Source: DATESZ01 sp035283845 | GTDB taxonomy: Bacteria > Desulfobacterota > Syntrophia > Syntrophales > JACQWR01 | Assembly (NCBI GenBank): GCA_035283845.1 | Contig: DATESZ010000066.1 | Span: forward strand, 1 to 16,050 | DNA: 16,050 bases | Reading direction: 5' to 3' | Part shown: positions 7,038-13,805 of the stretch, piece by piece | How positions within the stretch are numbered: the first letter of the stretch is position 1 | Layout of the letters: each line of letters starts with the position of its first letter | Program-made: the position numbers and the translations under genes | The notes under the pieces: model-generated | The model's database searches: none | Told to the model about the DNA's origin: nothing | What the model saw: only the letters and a program-made list of their open reading frames with translations

Positions 7038-9523
7038 TGATTGGAATTAAGATCAATGGCAAAAAAATTGAGGTGAGGGAGCAGAAGAGCATCCTCTCGG
7101 CTGCATTGGAAGCAGGCGTCTATATTCCTCACCTGTGCTACCATCCCCAGGTAGGCTCTTCCACGGAGATCATATCCGTCGAACTTGCTTACCGGAATGG
7201 CCTGCCGCATCATGGGGACCAGGGTGCGCCCTTTCAGGGGTGCAATCTTTGTCTGGTGGAGATTGACGGCCGGGAAGGATTGCTTCAGTCCTGTAAAACG
7301 ATGCCCGAAGAGGGGATGTCGATCAGTACCGCCTCCGAGGTTCTGGGGAAGGCCAGAGAAGAAAACATAGCCAGGATTTTTGAGACGCATATCCATGCAT
7401 GCGTAGTTTGCGATAAGGCGTCAGGCTGTGACCGAAAGTGCTGTTCCCTCCATGTTCCGGAAATCGAACGCTGTTGTGGCCGGTTTGGTAATTGTGAGCT
7501 TCAGAAGGTTGCCGAGTTTATCGGCATAAAAAATGGTCTGCCAACCTATACGCCGCCCCTTAAGGTTCCCTTTATCGATGAAGAGCCGCTTATAAAAAGG
7601 GACTATGAATTATGTATCGGATGTCTGCGTTGTGTAAGAATATGCAGGGAAATTATGGGAGCAGACGCCCTGTGCTTCACGGTGCAGGATGGCAGGGTGG
7701 TGGTGGGGAGTAAAGGCCCTACCCTCAAGGAGTCCGGTTGTCATTTCTGTGGTTTTTGTGTGGAAGTCTGCCCAACCGGCGCTCTGACAGATAGAGATTT
7801 CAGCACGGGAAAGAGGGTGGCGCAATTGGTTCCCTGCCGGAGCCAATGCCCTGCGGAAATTGACGTCCCCCGATATGTCCGTTTTATTGCGGAGGGGAAG
7901 TTTGCCGAGGCTATAGCGGTTATTAGAGAAAGGGTCCCCTTCCCTTCGGTCTTGGGACGGGTCTGTTTTCGTCCCTGCGAAACGGTCTGTCGCAGGGGAA
8001 ACCTGGACCAGCCTGTAGCCATATGTGCACTCAAGAGAACAGCCGCCGGATTGGACGAGCTGCCTTACCTGCAACTTCCCGGCAAGGAAAAGACGGGACG
8101 AAAAGTTGCTGTCATAGGCTCCGGACCGGCCGGGCTTACGGCAGCCTATTACCTGAACATGCTTGGTCACTCCGTGACGGTCTTTGAATCTTTAAAGGAG
8201 GCAGGCGGCATGCTCCGGGTCGGTATACCGGCTTATCGGCTAAACCGGCAGACGCTTGATCGAGAGATAAGGGACATAGAAGAAATGGGTGTTGAGATCA
8301 GGACCGGCTGTCCGGTGACTTCGCTGGACAAACTGCTCGCAGATGGATTCCAGGCAGTTTTTGTGGCAACCGGCGCCCACAAGGGTGTAAATCTGGGCAT
8401 TCCGGGCCAGGACGCGGAAGGGGTTTTAGAGGGTGTCGCCTTTTTAAGAAAGGCGAGCGAGGACGATCTGGAAGCCGTTGGCGACAGAGTGGCTGTTATC
8501 GGAGGGGGCAATGTCGCTTTAGATGCAGCCAGAACCGCCATCCGCTTAGGTGGAAGGGATGTCACCATATTCTATCGGCGGACACGCGATGAAATGCCGG
8601 CCTATAATGAAGAGATAGAGGCAGCCCTTGAGGAGGGCGTCAAGATTGAGTATCAGGTGAGCCCTAAGTCCATCGAAAAGATGGAAGATGGACTGAATGT
8701 CCTGTTTGCTCGCATGGAAATGGGAAACCTTGACGAAAGCGGCAGACGCAGACCAGTTCCGATTGAGGGGAGTGAATATACATTGCCCTTTGATGCGGTC
8801 ATCACCGCCATAGGGCAAAACTCAGAAGTTCCGGAAGGCGTTGTTATTGCTTCTAATGTTGCGCGAAAGCGGTTGGCCGTGGAGCTTGAGTCTGCCAAAG
8901 GCGTATTCGTAGGCGGAGATCTGTTAACTGGCCCCCGGACGGTTATTGATGCCATTGCCGGCGGCAGGCAGGCAGCTTCTCTCATCGATAAATTTCTGGG
9001 CGGCGACGGCGATATAAGCCAATATTTTACATATCTGCAGACCGACCGCCCGTTGGCCGCTGTACAAACCGCATATGTTGACCAAGCGCGCGCGCTGATG
9101 CCGATGTTGCCGGTAGACGAAAGAATTATCAATTTCTACGAGGTCAATTGCGGTTACGATAGACAAACCGCCGTTGCCGAGGCGAAGAGATGTCTGGGAT
9201 GCGATCTGAGGTTTCAAATTAAACCGGCGGTGATGCCGCCAGAACGCTATTTAATCCTGGCACAGGAAAATATTCAAGATATTACCCAGGAGGGAGGCGT
9301 ATATACACTTTACGACGCGCGAAAAGAAGTGTATAAAATAATCGGGGCTGAAAACCTTCGGCAGGCCCTTTTAGAAGAGTGTGCAGCCGAGGGGGGGGCT
9401 CAATATTTTGATTACGAGAATGATCCGATGTTCACCACGAAGGAAAAGCAGCTTCTTCAGGAATACATGGAAAAACGCGGCGTCATGCCTCGGGGAAATG
9501 ACGAACTGGATGACCTCTTATGA
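7037..9523 (+). CDS. Multi-cluster NAD(P)H:acceptor (ferredoxin) oxidoreductase, GltD-like fusion
   Basis: An 828-residue cytoplasmic redox protein. Residues 1-100 form a NuoG-like [2Fe-2S] domain (C34, C69, C72, C86); 115-150 are a Cys-rich H/Cys segment (H120, C122, C125, C131); 185-250 hold two [4Fe-4S] motifs (C193/196/199/203 and C235/238/241/245). Residues 262-335 match the GltD N-terminal cluster region (C267, C271, C310, C314, C318, C330). The FAD loop GSGPAG is at 361-366, the NAD(P)H loop GGGNVA with following R514-R515 is at 489-515, and the flavin motif GGD at 626-628. C719/C722 precede a C-terminal tail resembling a degenerate GIY-YIG-like domain (about 735-815). The likely role is passing NAD(P)H electrons to ferredoxin for the reductase, as proposed for BzdV. 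Start ATG 7037 overlaps the upstream remnant stop and has no strong ribosome binding site. Confidence 0.8.
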   Translation: MIGIKINGKKIEVREQKSILSAALEAGVYIPHLCYHPQVGSSTEIISVELAYRNGLPHHGDQGAPFQGCNLCLVEIDGREGLLQSCKTMPEEGMSISTASEVLGKAREENIARIFETHIHACVVCDKASGCDRKCCSLHVPEIERCCGRFGNCELQKVAEFIGIKNGLPTYTPPLKVPFIDEEPLIKRDYELCIGCLRCVRICREIMGADALCFTVQDGRVVVGSKGPTLKESGCHFCGFCVEVCPTGALTDRDFSTGKRVAQLVPCRSQCPAEIDVPRYVRFIAEGKFAEAIAVIRERVPFPSVLGRVCFRPCETVCRRGNLDQPVAICALKRTAAGLDELPYLQLPGKEKTGRKVAVIGSGPAGLTAAYYLNMLGHSVTVFESLKEAGGMLRVGIPAYRLNRQTLDREIRDIEEMGVEIRTGCPVTSLDKLLADGFQAVFVATGAHKGVNLGIPGQDAEGVLEGVAFLRKASEDDLEAVGDRVAVIGGGNVALDAARTAIRLGGRDVTIFYRRTRDEMPAYNEEIEAALEEGVKIEYQVSPKSIEKMEDGLNVLFARMEMGNLDESGRRRPVPIEGSEYTLPFDAVITAIGQNSEVPEGVVIASNVARKRLAVELESAKGVFVGGDLLTGPRTVIDAIAGGRQAASLIDKFLGGDGDISQYFTYLQTDRPLAAVQTAYVDQARALMPMLPVDERIINFYEVNCGYDRQTAVAEAKRCLGCDLRFQIKPAVMPPERYLILAQENIQDITQEGGVYTLYDARKEVYKIIGAENLRQALLEECAAEGGAQYFDYENDPMFTTKEKQLLQEYMEKRGVMPRGNDELDDLL

Positions 9524-9559
9524 TTTTAGTGAATATCTTAATAGGGGTATAGAGCAAGT

Positions 9560-10012
9560 ATGGAAGAGAAACAAAGACGGGAGTGGGTATACGATGATAT
9601 CGTTAAAGGGATGCATTTACCGGATATCACTTATACAATTACTTCAGAAATCTTAGAACGATATTTGGATGGCATCGATGATCTAAATCCGCTCTATCTT
9701 GATGAGGAATACGCAAGGAAATCCCCCTTTCGAGGTCGAATTGTCCCCCCGATCTCCATGGCCATTTATACGACGGTGAGCAACCTTATCAAGCCCCTCG
9801 GCATGGTTATACCGCCTGGGCTGGTACAGGCATATCAACGTTATGAATTCACAGGCATCGTGAGGCCTGACGAGAAACTGTTGATTAAAAGCGTTGTCGA
9901 GGATAAATATGAAAAAAAGGGGAGAAAGTTCGTTCTGTTAAGGTCTGAAGTATTTAATGAAAAGGGTGAGAAAGTCGGGACCAGTTGGTTAACACCCATT
10001 TGGTCAAAATAA
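9560..10012 (+). CDS. MaoC-like (FAS1-type) hot-dog dehydratase, probable non-catalytic partner
   Basis: A 150-residue single hot-dog-fold protein resembling MaoC_dehydrat_N / FAS1-like dehydratase domains. The hydratase motif region reads DDLNPLYLDEEYA (41-52). N43-P44 and the following Asp are kept, but the position of the catalytic histidine is Y46, as in the structural half of paired (R)-specific hydratases. A GRIVPP segment follows where the catalytic partner has GTIAPG. The adjacent gene encodes a hot-dog protein with the intact Asp-His pair, so the two probably form a heterodimeric enoyl-CoA hydratase like ChsH2/ChsH1 of steroid degradation. The gene lies 36 bases after the oxidoreductase with a weak ribosome binding site. 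Its last codons and TAA overlap the left end of an intergenic element. Confidence 0.75.
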   Translation: MEEKQRREWVYDDIVKGMHLPDITYTITSEILERYLDGIDDLNPLYLDEEYARKSPFRGRIVPPISMAIYTTVSNLIKPLGMVIPPGLVQAYQRYEFTGIVRPDEKLLIKSVVEDKYEKKGRKFVLLRSEVFNEKGEKVGTSWLTPIWSK

Positions 10013-10078
10013 CCCCCACCCCTCCCTCCCCCGTCGAGGGGGAGGGATACAGGGAGGGGGTAATTTTCATATAAACAC
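10003..10078 (+). repeat. Operon intergenic element, copy 2 (5'-truncated)
   Basis: This copy carries the C-rich run, the CCCTCCCCC/GGGGGAGGG hairpin with GTCGA loop, the G-rich tail and the right terminal repeat ATTTTCAT (10063-10070) followed by ATAAACAC. The small 5' hairpin is absent: the left terminal repeat is replaced by, or merged with, the end of the upstream MaoC-like gene, whose last codons and stop (TCAAAATAAC) align with TGAAAATCAC of other copies. The element may therefore have supplied the stop codon. A second, reduced unit follows directly. Confidence 0.65.
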
Positions 10079-10080
10079 CT

Positions 10081-10145
10081 ATGCCCGTGGGGCACAACGA
10101 AACATGAAAATTATCAAATAGTTGGATCTATTTTCATATAAACAC
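10081..10145 (+). repeat. Operon intergenic element, copy 3 (lacking the C/G core)
   Basis: A reduced unit adjoining copy 2. It has the small hairpin TGCCC-GTG-GGGCA, CACAACGAA, and both terminal repeats ATGAAAAT (10104-10111) and ATTTTCAT (10130-10137), but the C/G core is replaced by an unrelated 18-base A/T-rich filler. The string ATTTTCATATAAACAC occurs at both 10063-10078 and 10130-10145, giving a 16-base direct repeat around the unit. It shows that the termini and the small hairpin can exist without the G-rich core. Confidence 0.6.
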
Positions 10146-10171
10146 AAAGAAATATGGCGAGGAGAATATCC

Positions 10172-10600
10172 ATGTGCTGTGATGAAAAGTTTGATGAATT
10201 GGCTATTGGCAATGAATTTGCGCCGCTGATAAAGAAAATGACGCAAGAGAAGATTAACGCTTATGTAAGCACGGCGGAGGATTATAATCCCATTCACGTT
10301 GATGTTGAATTTGCCAAAAATACTCCCTTTAAGGGAACGATTGCCCCGGGATTTCAGTGCATAGCGTATATATCCGAATTAATGGCCCGGGAGTTCGGCG
10401 AAGGTTGGTATGTGGGCGGGACATTGGATCTCCGGTTTACCAAGCCTGTCAAGCCAGGCGACACGCTGGTTACCCGGGCCACAATTATAGACAAGAAAGG
10501 GGAAGAAGGGAAAAAGGTTGTCATTTGCGAGGTCCGCATAACGAATCAAAACAATGAGGATGTGATCCTGGGCTCGGCAGGCGCCCGGTGTCTGGGTTAG
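10172..10600 (+). CDS. MaoC-family enoyl-CoA hydratase, probable catalytic partner
   Basis: A 142-residue hot-dog protein with the complete (R)-hydratase motif: D37 and H42 in AEDYNPIHVDVEFA, followed by GTIAPGFQ and a strand-rich C-terminal half (VGGTLDLRFTKPVKPGDTL). It is predicted to hydrate a trans-2-enoyl-CoA or a bulky cyclic enoyl-CoA. I choose the ATG at 10172 because GAGGAG lies 7 bases before it; the ATG at 10154 gives six extra residues but has only element sequence upstream. The non-catalytic-looking paralog immediately upstream suggests a heterodimer, a design used for substrates with rings or branches. The gene is 160 bases from its partner only because two units of the intergenic element lie between them. 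Confidence 0.82.
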   Translation: MCCDEKFDELAIGNEFAPLIKKMTQEKINAYVSTAEDYNPIHVDVEFAKNTPFKGTIAPGFQCIAYISELMAREFGEGWYVGGTLDLRFTKPVKPGDTLVTRATIIDKKGEEGKKVVICEVRITNQNNEDVILGSAGARCLG

Positions 10601-10657
10601 CAGAGTGATACCATGAATTAATTGGCGATTAAGGATAATTGGATTAAAACAATCCCC

Positions 10658-10759
10658 ATGCCCGGGTCGGGCACAACGTAAGATGAAAATCACCCCCACC
10701 CATCCCTCCCCCGTCGAGGGGGAGGGATACAGGGAGGGGGGCATTTTCATATAAATTTT
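10658..10759 (+). repeat. Operon intergenic element, copy 4
   Basis: A full copy upstream of the thiolase: small hairpin TGCCC-GGGTC-GGGCA, CACAACGTA, left repeat ATGAAAAT (10683-10690), C-rich run, CCCTCCCCC/GGGGGAGGG hairpin, G-rich tail, right repeat ATTTTCAT (10743-10750), then ATAAATTTTA running into the thiolase AAGGAGG (10760-10766). Similarity to copy 1 extends past the right repeat through TATAAATTTTAAGGA, so the element may include the start of the ribosome binding site. The small-hairpin loop differs from the other copies while the TGCCC/GGGCA stem is kept. Confidence 0.75.
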
Positions 10760-10776
10760 AAGGAGGTTTTTTGAAG

Positions 10777-11988
10777 ATGAAAAAAGAGCTGCTTTCGAAC
10801 GAGGATGTAGTAATTACCGATGCCATAAGGATTCCCATTGGTAAATTTGGCGGCACCTTGAAAGATTATGAGGTGTATAAATTGGGGGCAATGGCAATTA
10901 AGGCGCTGCTGGAGCGATCAAAGATTGACCCCAACTTGATAGACGAAGTGGTGATGTCCCATACCCGGCAAGACGGAACGGGAACCAATCCGGCCAGAAA
11001 TATGGCCCTTTTTGGCGGCGTTCCGATCCGGGTTCCTGCCAATACGGTCAACATGGTATGTCCCGCAGGCCTGAAGGCTCAACAATTAGCAAGTCTCGCT
11101 ATTCGGACCGGTGAGACTCAGCTAAGCGTTGTGGGAGGAGCGGAGAGCATGAGCAATATTCCGCACCTCCTTAAAGGCGCCAGATGGCAGGGATTTAGGC
11201 TGCAAAATATCACGATTGAAGATGGATTCCTTTCCCTGAGCGATAAATATTGTGGTCTCGGGCCTGGAGAGACGGCAGAACGCATTAATGAGAAATACGG
11301 CATTACCCGTGAAGAACAGGAACAGATTGGCGTGGAGAGCCATCAGAAAGCGGCTAAGGCGTGGGCAGAGGGCGTTTTTGCCGATGAGGTTGTCCCGGTT
11401 ACGGTTACCATAAAGAAAGGCGGTGCTAAGGAAGAAATCACCTTCGCCAAGGATGAGTGCTTCCGGGAAAATGCCACCTTAGAATCTATGATGAAGCTTC
11501 CTCCGGCCTTCAAAAAGGACGGGACGGTCAGCGCCGGCAGCTCGTCCGGGATTACCGATGGTTCAGGAGCGATGTTGATGATGTCCCGTAAGAAGGCCGA
11601 GGAACTGGGTAAAAAACCCTTGCTGCATTACGTGGACTTTCTTTTTAGCGGTATCGAGCCCAAAGACTTTCCGGAGGGGCCGGGTGTAGTTATCCCTATG
11701 ATCCTGAAGCGTAATAATCTTACCATTGATGATATCAAATATGTGGAAATTAACGAGGCGTTTGCCACCGTGTGCCTGGCCGCCGAAAAAATGATGGGTT
11801 GGAAAGACAGAACAAAGCTCAATCCGCACGGTGGATGCATAGCTCTCGGACATCCGACGGGGTACAGCGGCATTAGACTGACCGTTCACCTTGCACACGT
11901 ATTGAAAAAGGGCGAGTACGGTTTGTCCTGTCTCTGCGGCGGCGGCGGCATGGCAGGAGTGGCGATTGTTCGATCGGAAAGAGATTGA
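10777..11988 (+). CDS. Acetyl-CoA acyltransferase (thiolase)
   Basis: A 403-residue thiolase carrying out CoA-dependent cleavage of a 3-oxoacyl-CoA, the last step of a beta-oxidation turn. The nucleophile C95 sits in VNMVCPAGLKAQ, the NEAFA motif is present, H359 lies in ALGHPTGYSG, and the second catalytic cysteine C387 lies in CLCGGGGMAG, so all active-site residues are intact. The length is typical of degradative thiolases. I take the ATG at 10777 (AAGGAGG 10 bases upstream) over the TTG at 10771, which is too near that site. The following 3-hydroxyacyl-CoA dehydrogenase completes the usual pairing. A weak stem-loop (AAGGAA/TTCCTT, 11990-12006) just after the stop is followed by a short T-run but need not block readthrough. 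Confidence 0.88.
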   Translation: MKKELLSNEDVVITDAIRIPIGKFGGTLKDYEVYKLGAMAIKALLERSKIDPNLIDEVVMSHTRQDGTGTNPARNMALFGGVPIRVPANTVNMVCPAGLKAQQLASLAIRTGETQLSVVGGAESMSNIPHLLKGARWQGFRLQNITIEDGFLSLSDKYCGLGPGETAERINEKYGITREEQEQIGVESHQKAAKAWAEGVFADEVVPVTVTIKKGGAKEEITFAKDECFRENATLESMMKLPPAFKKDGTVSAGSSSGITDGSGAMLMMSRKKAEELGKKPLLHYVDFLFSGIEPKDFPEGPGVVIPMILKRNNLTIDDIKYVEINEAFATVCLAAEKMMGWKDRTKLNPHGGCIALGHPTGYSGIRLTVHLAHVLKKGEYGLSCLCGGGGMAGVAIVRSERD

Positions 11989-12044
11989 TAAGGAAGCGAG
12001 TTCCTTTTTATAACGGAATCAAAAAATGAAGGGAGGCGTTAAAA

Positions 12045-12899
12045 ATGGAAATAAAAAAAGTGTTAGTTGTGGGCGTGGGCCTGATGGGTTCGGGGATCGC
12101 TCAGACCTATGCCGAGAGTGGCTGCGAAGTTTATGTTACTGATATTTCGGAGAATGTTGTACGAAAAGGGATAGACAGCATTGATAAGTTTTTGTCCAAA
12201 GCCGTTGCTAAGGGCAAACTGGATGAGGCAAAAAAGGCGGAACTTCTGGGAAGGATCAAGCCGGTAAAGAGCATAGGTGATGCTAAGGATGTAGACCTGG
12301 CGCAAGAGGCCGTACCGGAAAATATGGATCTGAAAAAGAAGATCCATGCACAAATGGATGCGCTTTTGCCACCCCATGTAATCCAGGCAGTGTGCACCTC
12401 CGCGCTTTGTATCAGTGAGATAGCCGCCGCCACGAAGCGAACCGACAAGGTCATCGGCACTCACTTCCACAGCCCGGCGCAGGTAATGAGACTGGTGGAG
12501 GTCATTCGTGGACTGAATACTTCTGATGATACGGTGCAGAGCATGAACGCCATTTTACAGAAATGTGGCAAACTTGCGATTAACGTAGCGGATTCTTCCG
12601 GCTTCATCACCAGCCGCGTCTGGTGCCCCCTTGGAATGGCAGCCATCCAAACAATGGTTGAGGGGGTAGCCACAGCGGAAGATATCGATGCCGCCATCAA
12701 GGGAGGCTTTAATCATCCTATGGGTCCCCTGGAGTTAATGGATGTCATCGGTCTGGATGTCATGCTTCATGCGGCGGAAGATCTCGCCAAAAATTTCGGC
12801 CCGGCCTACGCCCCTCCCCCACGTCTCAGGACGATGGTGGCCGCGGGGCAATTGGGGGTCAAAACTGGACAGGGATTTTATAAGTACCCCAGGAAATAA
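12045..12899 (+). CDS. 3-hydroxyacyl-CoA dehydrogenase
   Basis: A 284-residue NAD-dependent dehydrogenase of the FadB2/PaaH/Hbd type, oxidising a (3S)-hydroxyacyl-CoA to the 3-oxo compound for the thiolase. The Rossmann loop GVGLMGSGIA (10-19) and the acidic D33 favour NAD. The catalytic histidine H140 in GTHFHSPAQVM pairs with E152 in LVEVI. The C-terminal half has FNHPMGPLELMDVIG, the helical dimer domain. In most relatives the motif reads HFFNP; here it is HFHSP, a local substitution that may reflect an unusual (ring-bearing) substrate. GGGAGG precedes the ATG. It lies 56 bases after the thiolase and is followed by another intergenic element. Confidence 0.88.
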   Translation: MEIKKVLVVGVGLMGSGIAQTYAESGCEVYVTDISENVVRKGIDSIDKFLSKAVAKGKLDEAKKAELLGRIKPVKSIGDAKDVDLAQEAVPENMDLKKKIHAQMDALLPPHVIQAVCTSALCISEIAAATKRTDKVIGTHFHSPAQVMRLVEVIRGLNTSDDTVQSMNAILQKCGKLAINVADSSGFITSRVWCPLGMAAIQTMVEGVATAEDIDAAIKGGFNHPMGPLELMDVIGLDVMLHAAEDLAKNFGPAYAPPPRLRTMVAAGQLGVKTGQGFYKYPRK

Positions 12900-12904
12900 C
12901 TCCC

Positions 12905-13003
12905 ATGCCCGGAGTGGGCACAACGAATGATGAAAATCACCCCCTCCCCTCCCTCCCCCGTCGAGGGGGAGGGATACAGGGAGGGGGGTATTTTCATATA
13001 AAT
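12905..13003 (+). repeat. Operon intergenic element, copy 5
   Basis: A full copy between the dehydrogenase and crotonase 2: small hairpin TGCCC-GGAGT-GGGCA, CACAACGAA, left repeat ATGAAAAT (12930-12937), C-rich run, CCCTCCCCC/GGGGGAGGG hairpin with GTCGA loop, G-rich tail, right repeat ATTTTCAT (12990-12997), then ATAAATA. The crotonase ribosome binding site AAGGGG begins 7 bases later. It is in the same orientation as every other copy in the operon. Confidence 0.75.
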
Positions 13004-13016
13004 AAAGGGGCAAAAG

Positions 13017-13796
13017 ATGAGCTATAACGACATCCTCTATGGCGTTGAAGACGGAATAGGCAGGGTGACCTTGAATATCCCGGAAAAGATGAATCGACTC
13101 AGCATCGCCACCATGAAAGAGATAGTGGATGCCCTGAACCTGGCCAAAGGGGATGAATCAATACGGGTGATCATTATTCAGGCGGCCGGCGATAAGGCCT
13201 TTTGCGCCGGGGCAAACCTTGCGGACTTCAGCGGGCTTTCCCCCGTGGAGAGCCGTGATGTTTTCCGTGCTTTTGCCGACTTATCAAAGGTTTTTGTTGA
13301 TTTACAGAAACCTTCCATTGCCGCGGTTAATGGCCTGGCCCTTGCCGGTGGATGCGGTCTGGCCATATATCCGGACATTACCATTGCTTCCGAGCGGGCA
13401 AAATTCGGGTTGCCTGAGATTAATGTGGGGCTCTGGTCATGCATGGTATCCGCTTCGCTGCCGAAAGTACTCGGGCGAAAGAAGGCGCTGGAGCTCTTGC
13501 TTACAGGGGATATGATTGACGCGGAAGAGGCCCAGCGGATCGGATTGGTCAACCGCGTTGTACCCCACGACCAACTCGAACAGACAGTGACGGACCTGGC
13601 GCGCAAACTCAGCAAAAAAAGCCCGGCAGTGATGCGGCTGGGACGGGATTCGTACTATACCATGCTGGATATGGAGTTTGACAAATCCCTGGAATATCTT
13701 CTGGATGTGCTGGCTCTGATCGTGAGCACAGAAGATCATAAAGAGGGCGTGGCTGCCTTTTTAGAGCAAAGAAAACCGGTTTGGCAGAACAGGTAG
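13017..13796 (+). CDS. Crotonase-family protein 2 (first catalytic Glu replaced)
   Basis: A 259-residue crotonase with an intact oxyanion-hole region AFCAGANL (61-68) and AVNGLALAGGCGLA (103-116). The first hydratase glutamate is replaced by glycine (G114), while the second acidic residue is kept (E134 in GLPEINVGLW). Crotonases with one glutamate often act as isomerases, dienoyl-CoA isomerases or on special substrates instead of simple hydration, so I do not call it a plain enoyl-CoA hydratase. It starts with ATG behind AAGGGG just after an intergenic element and is followed 9 bases later by a third crotonase, implying co-translation and linked steps. The family is certain and the reaction is not. 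Confidence 0.83.
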   Translation: MSYNDILYGVEDGIGRVTLNIPEKMNRLSIATMKEIVDALNLAKGDESIRVIIIQAAGDKAFCAGANLADFSGLSPVESRDVFRAFADLSKVFVDLQKPSIAAVNGLALAGGCGLAIYPDITIASERAKFGLPEINVGLWSCMVSASLPKVLGRKKALELLLTGDMIDAEEAQRIGLVNRVVPHDQLEQTVTDLARKLSKKSPAVMRLGRDSYYTMLDMEFDKSLEYLLDVLALIVSTEDHKEGVAAFLEQRKPVWQNR

Positions 13797-13805
13797 GGTG
13801 GAAAA

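Noticed and set aside
6734..7396. 220-codon minus-strand frame opposite the end of bzdQ and the start of the oxidoreductase
   Set aside because: Antisense to two real genes and to the BzdQ-like remnant; no domain or ribosome binding site seen.
1793..13003. CRISPR-like array made by the repeated elements
   Set aside because: Copies are kilobases apart and flanked by genes, with no regular spacers and no cas genes.
13017..13796. Crotonase 2 as a BamA/Oah ring-opening hydrolase
   Set aside because: Those hydrolases are about 370-380 residues; this protein is 259 residues and lacks the extension.
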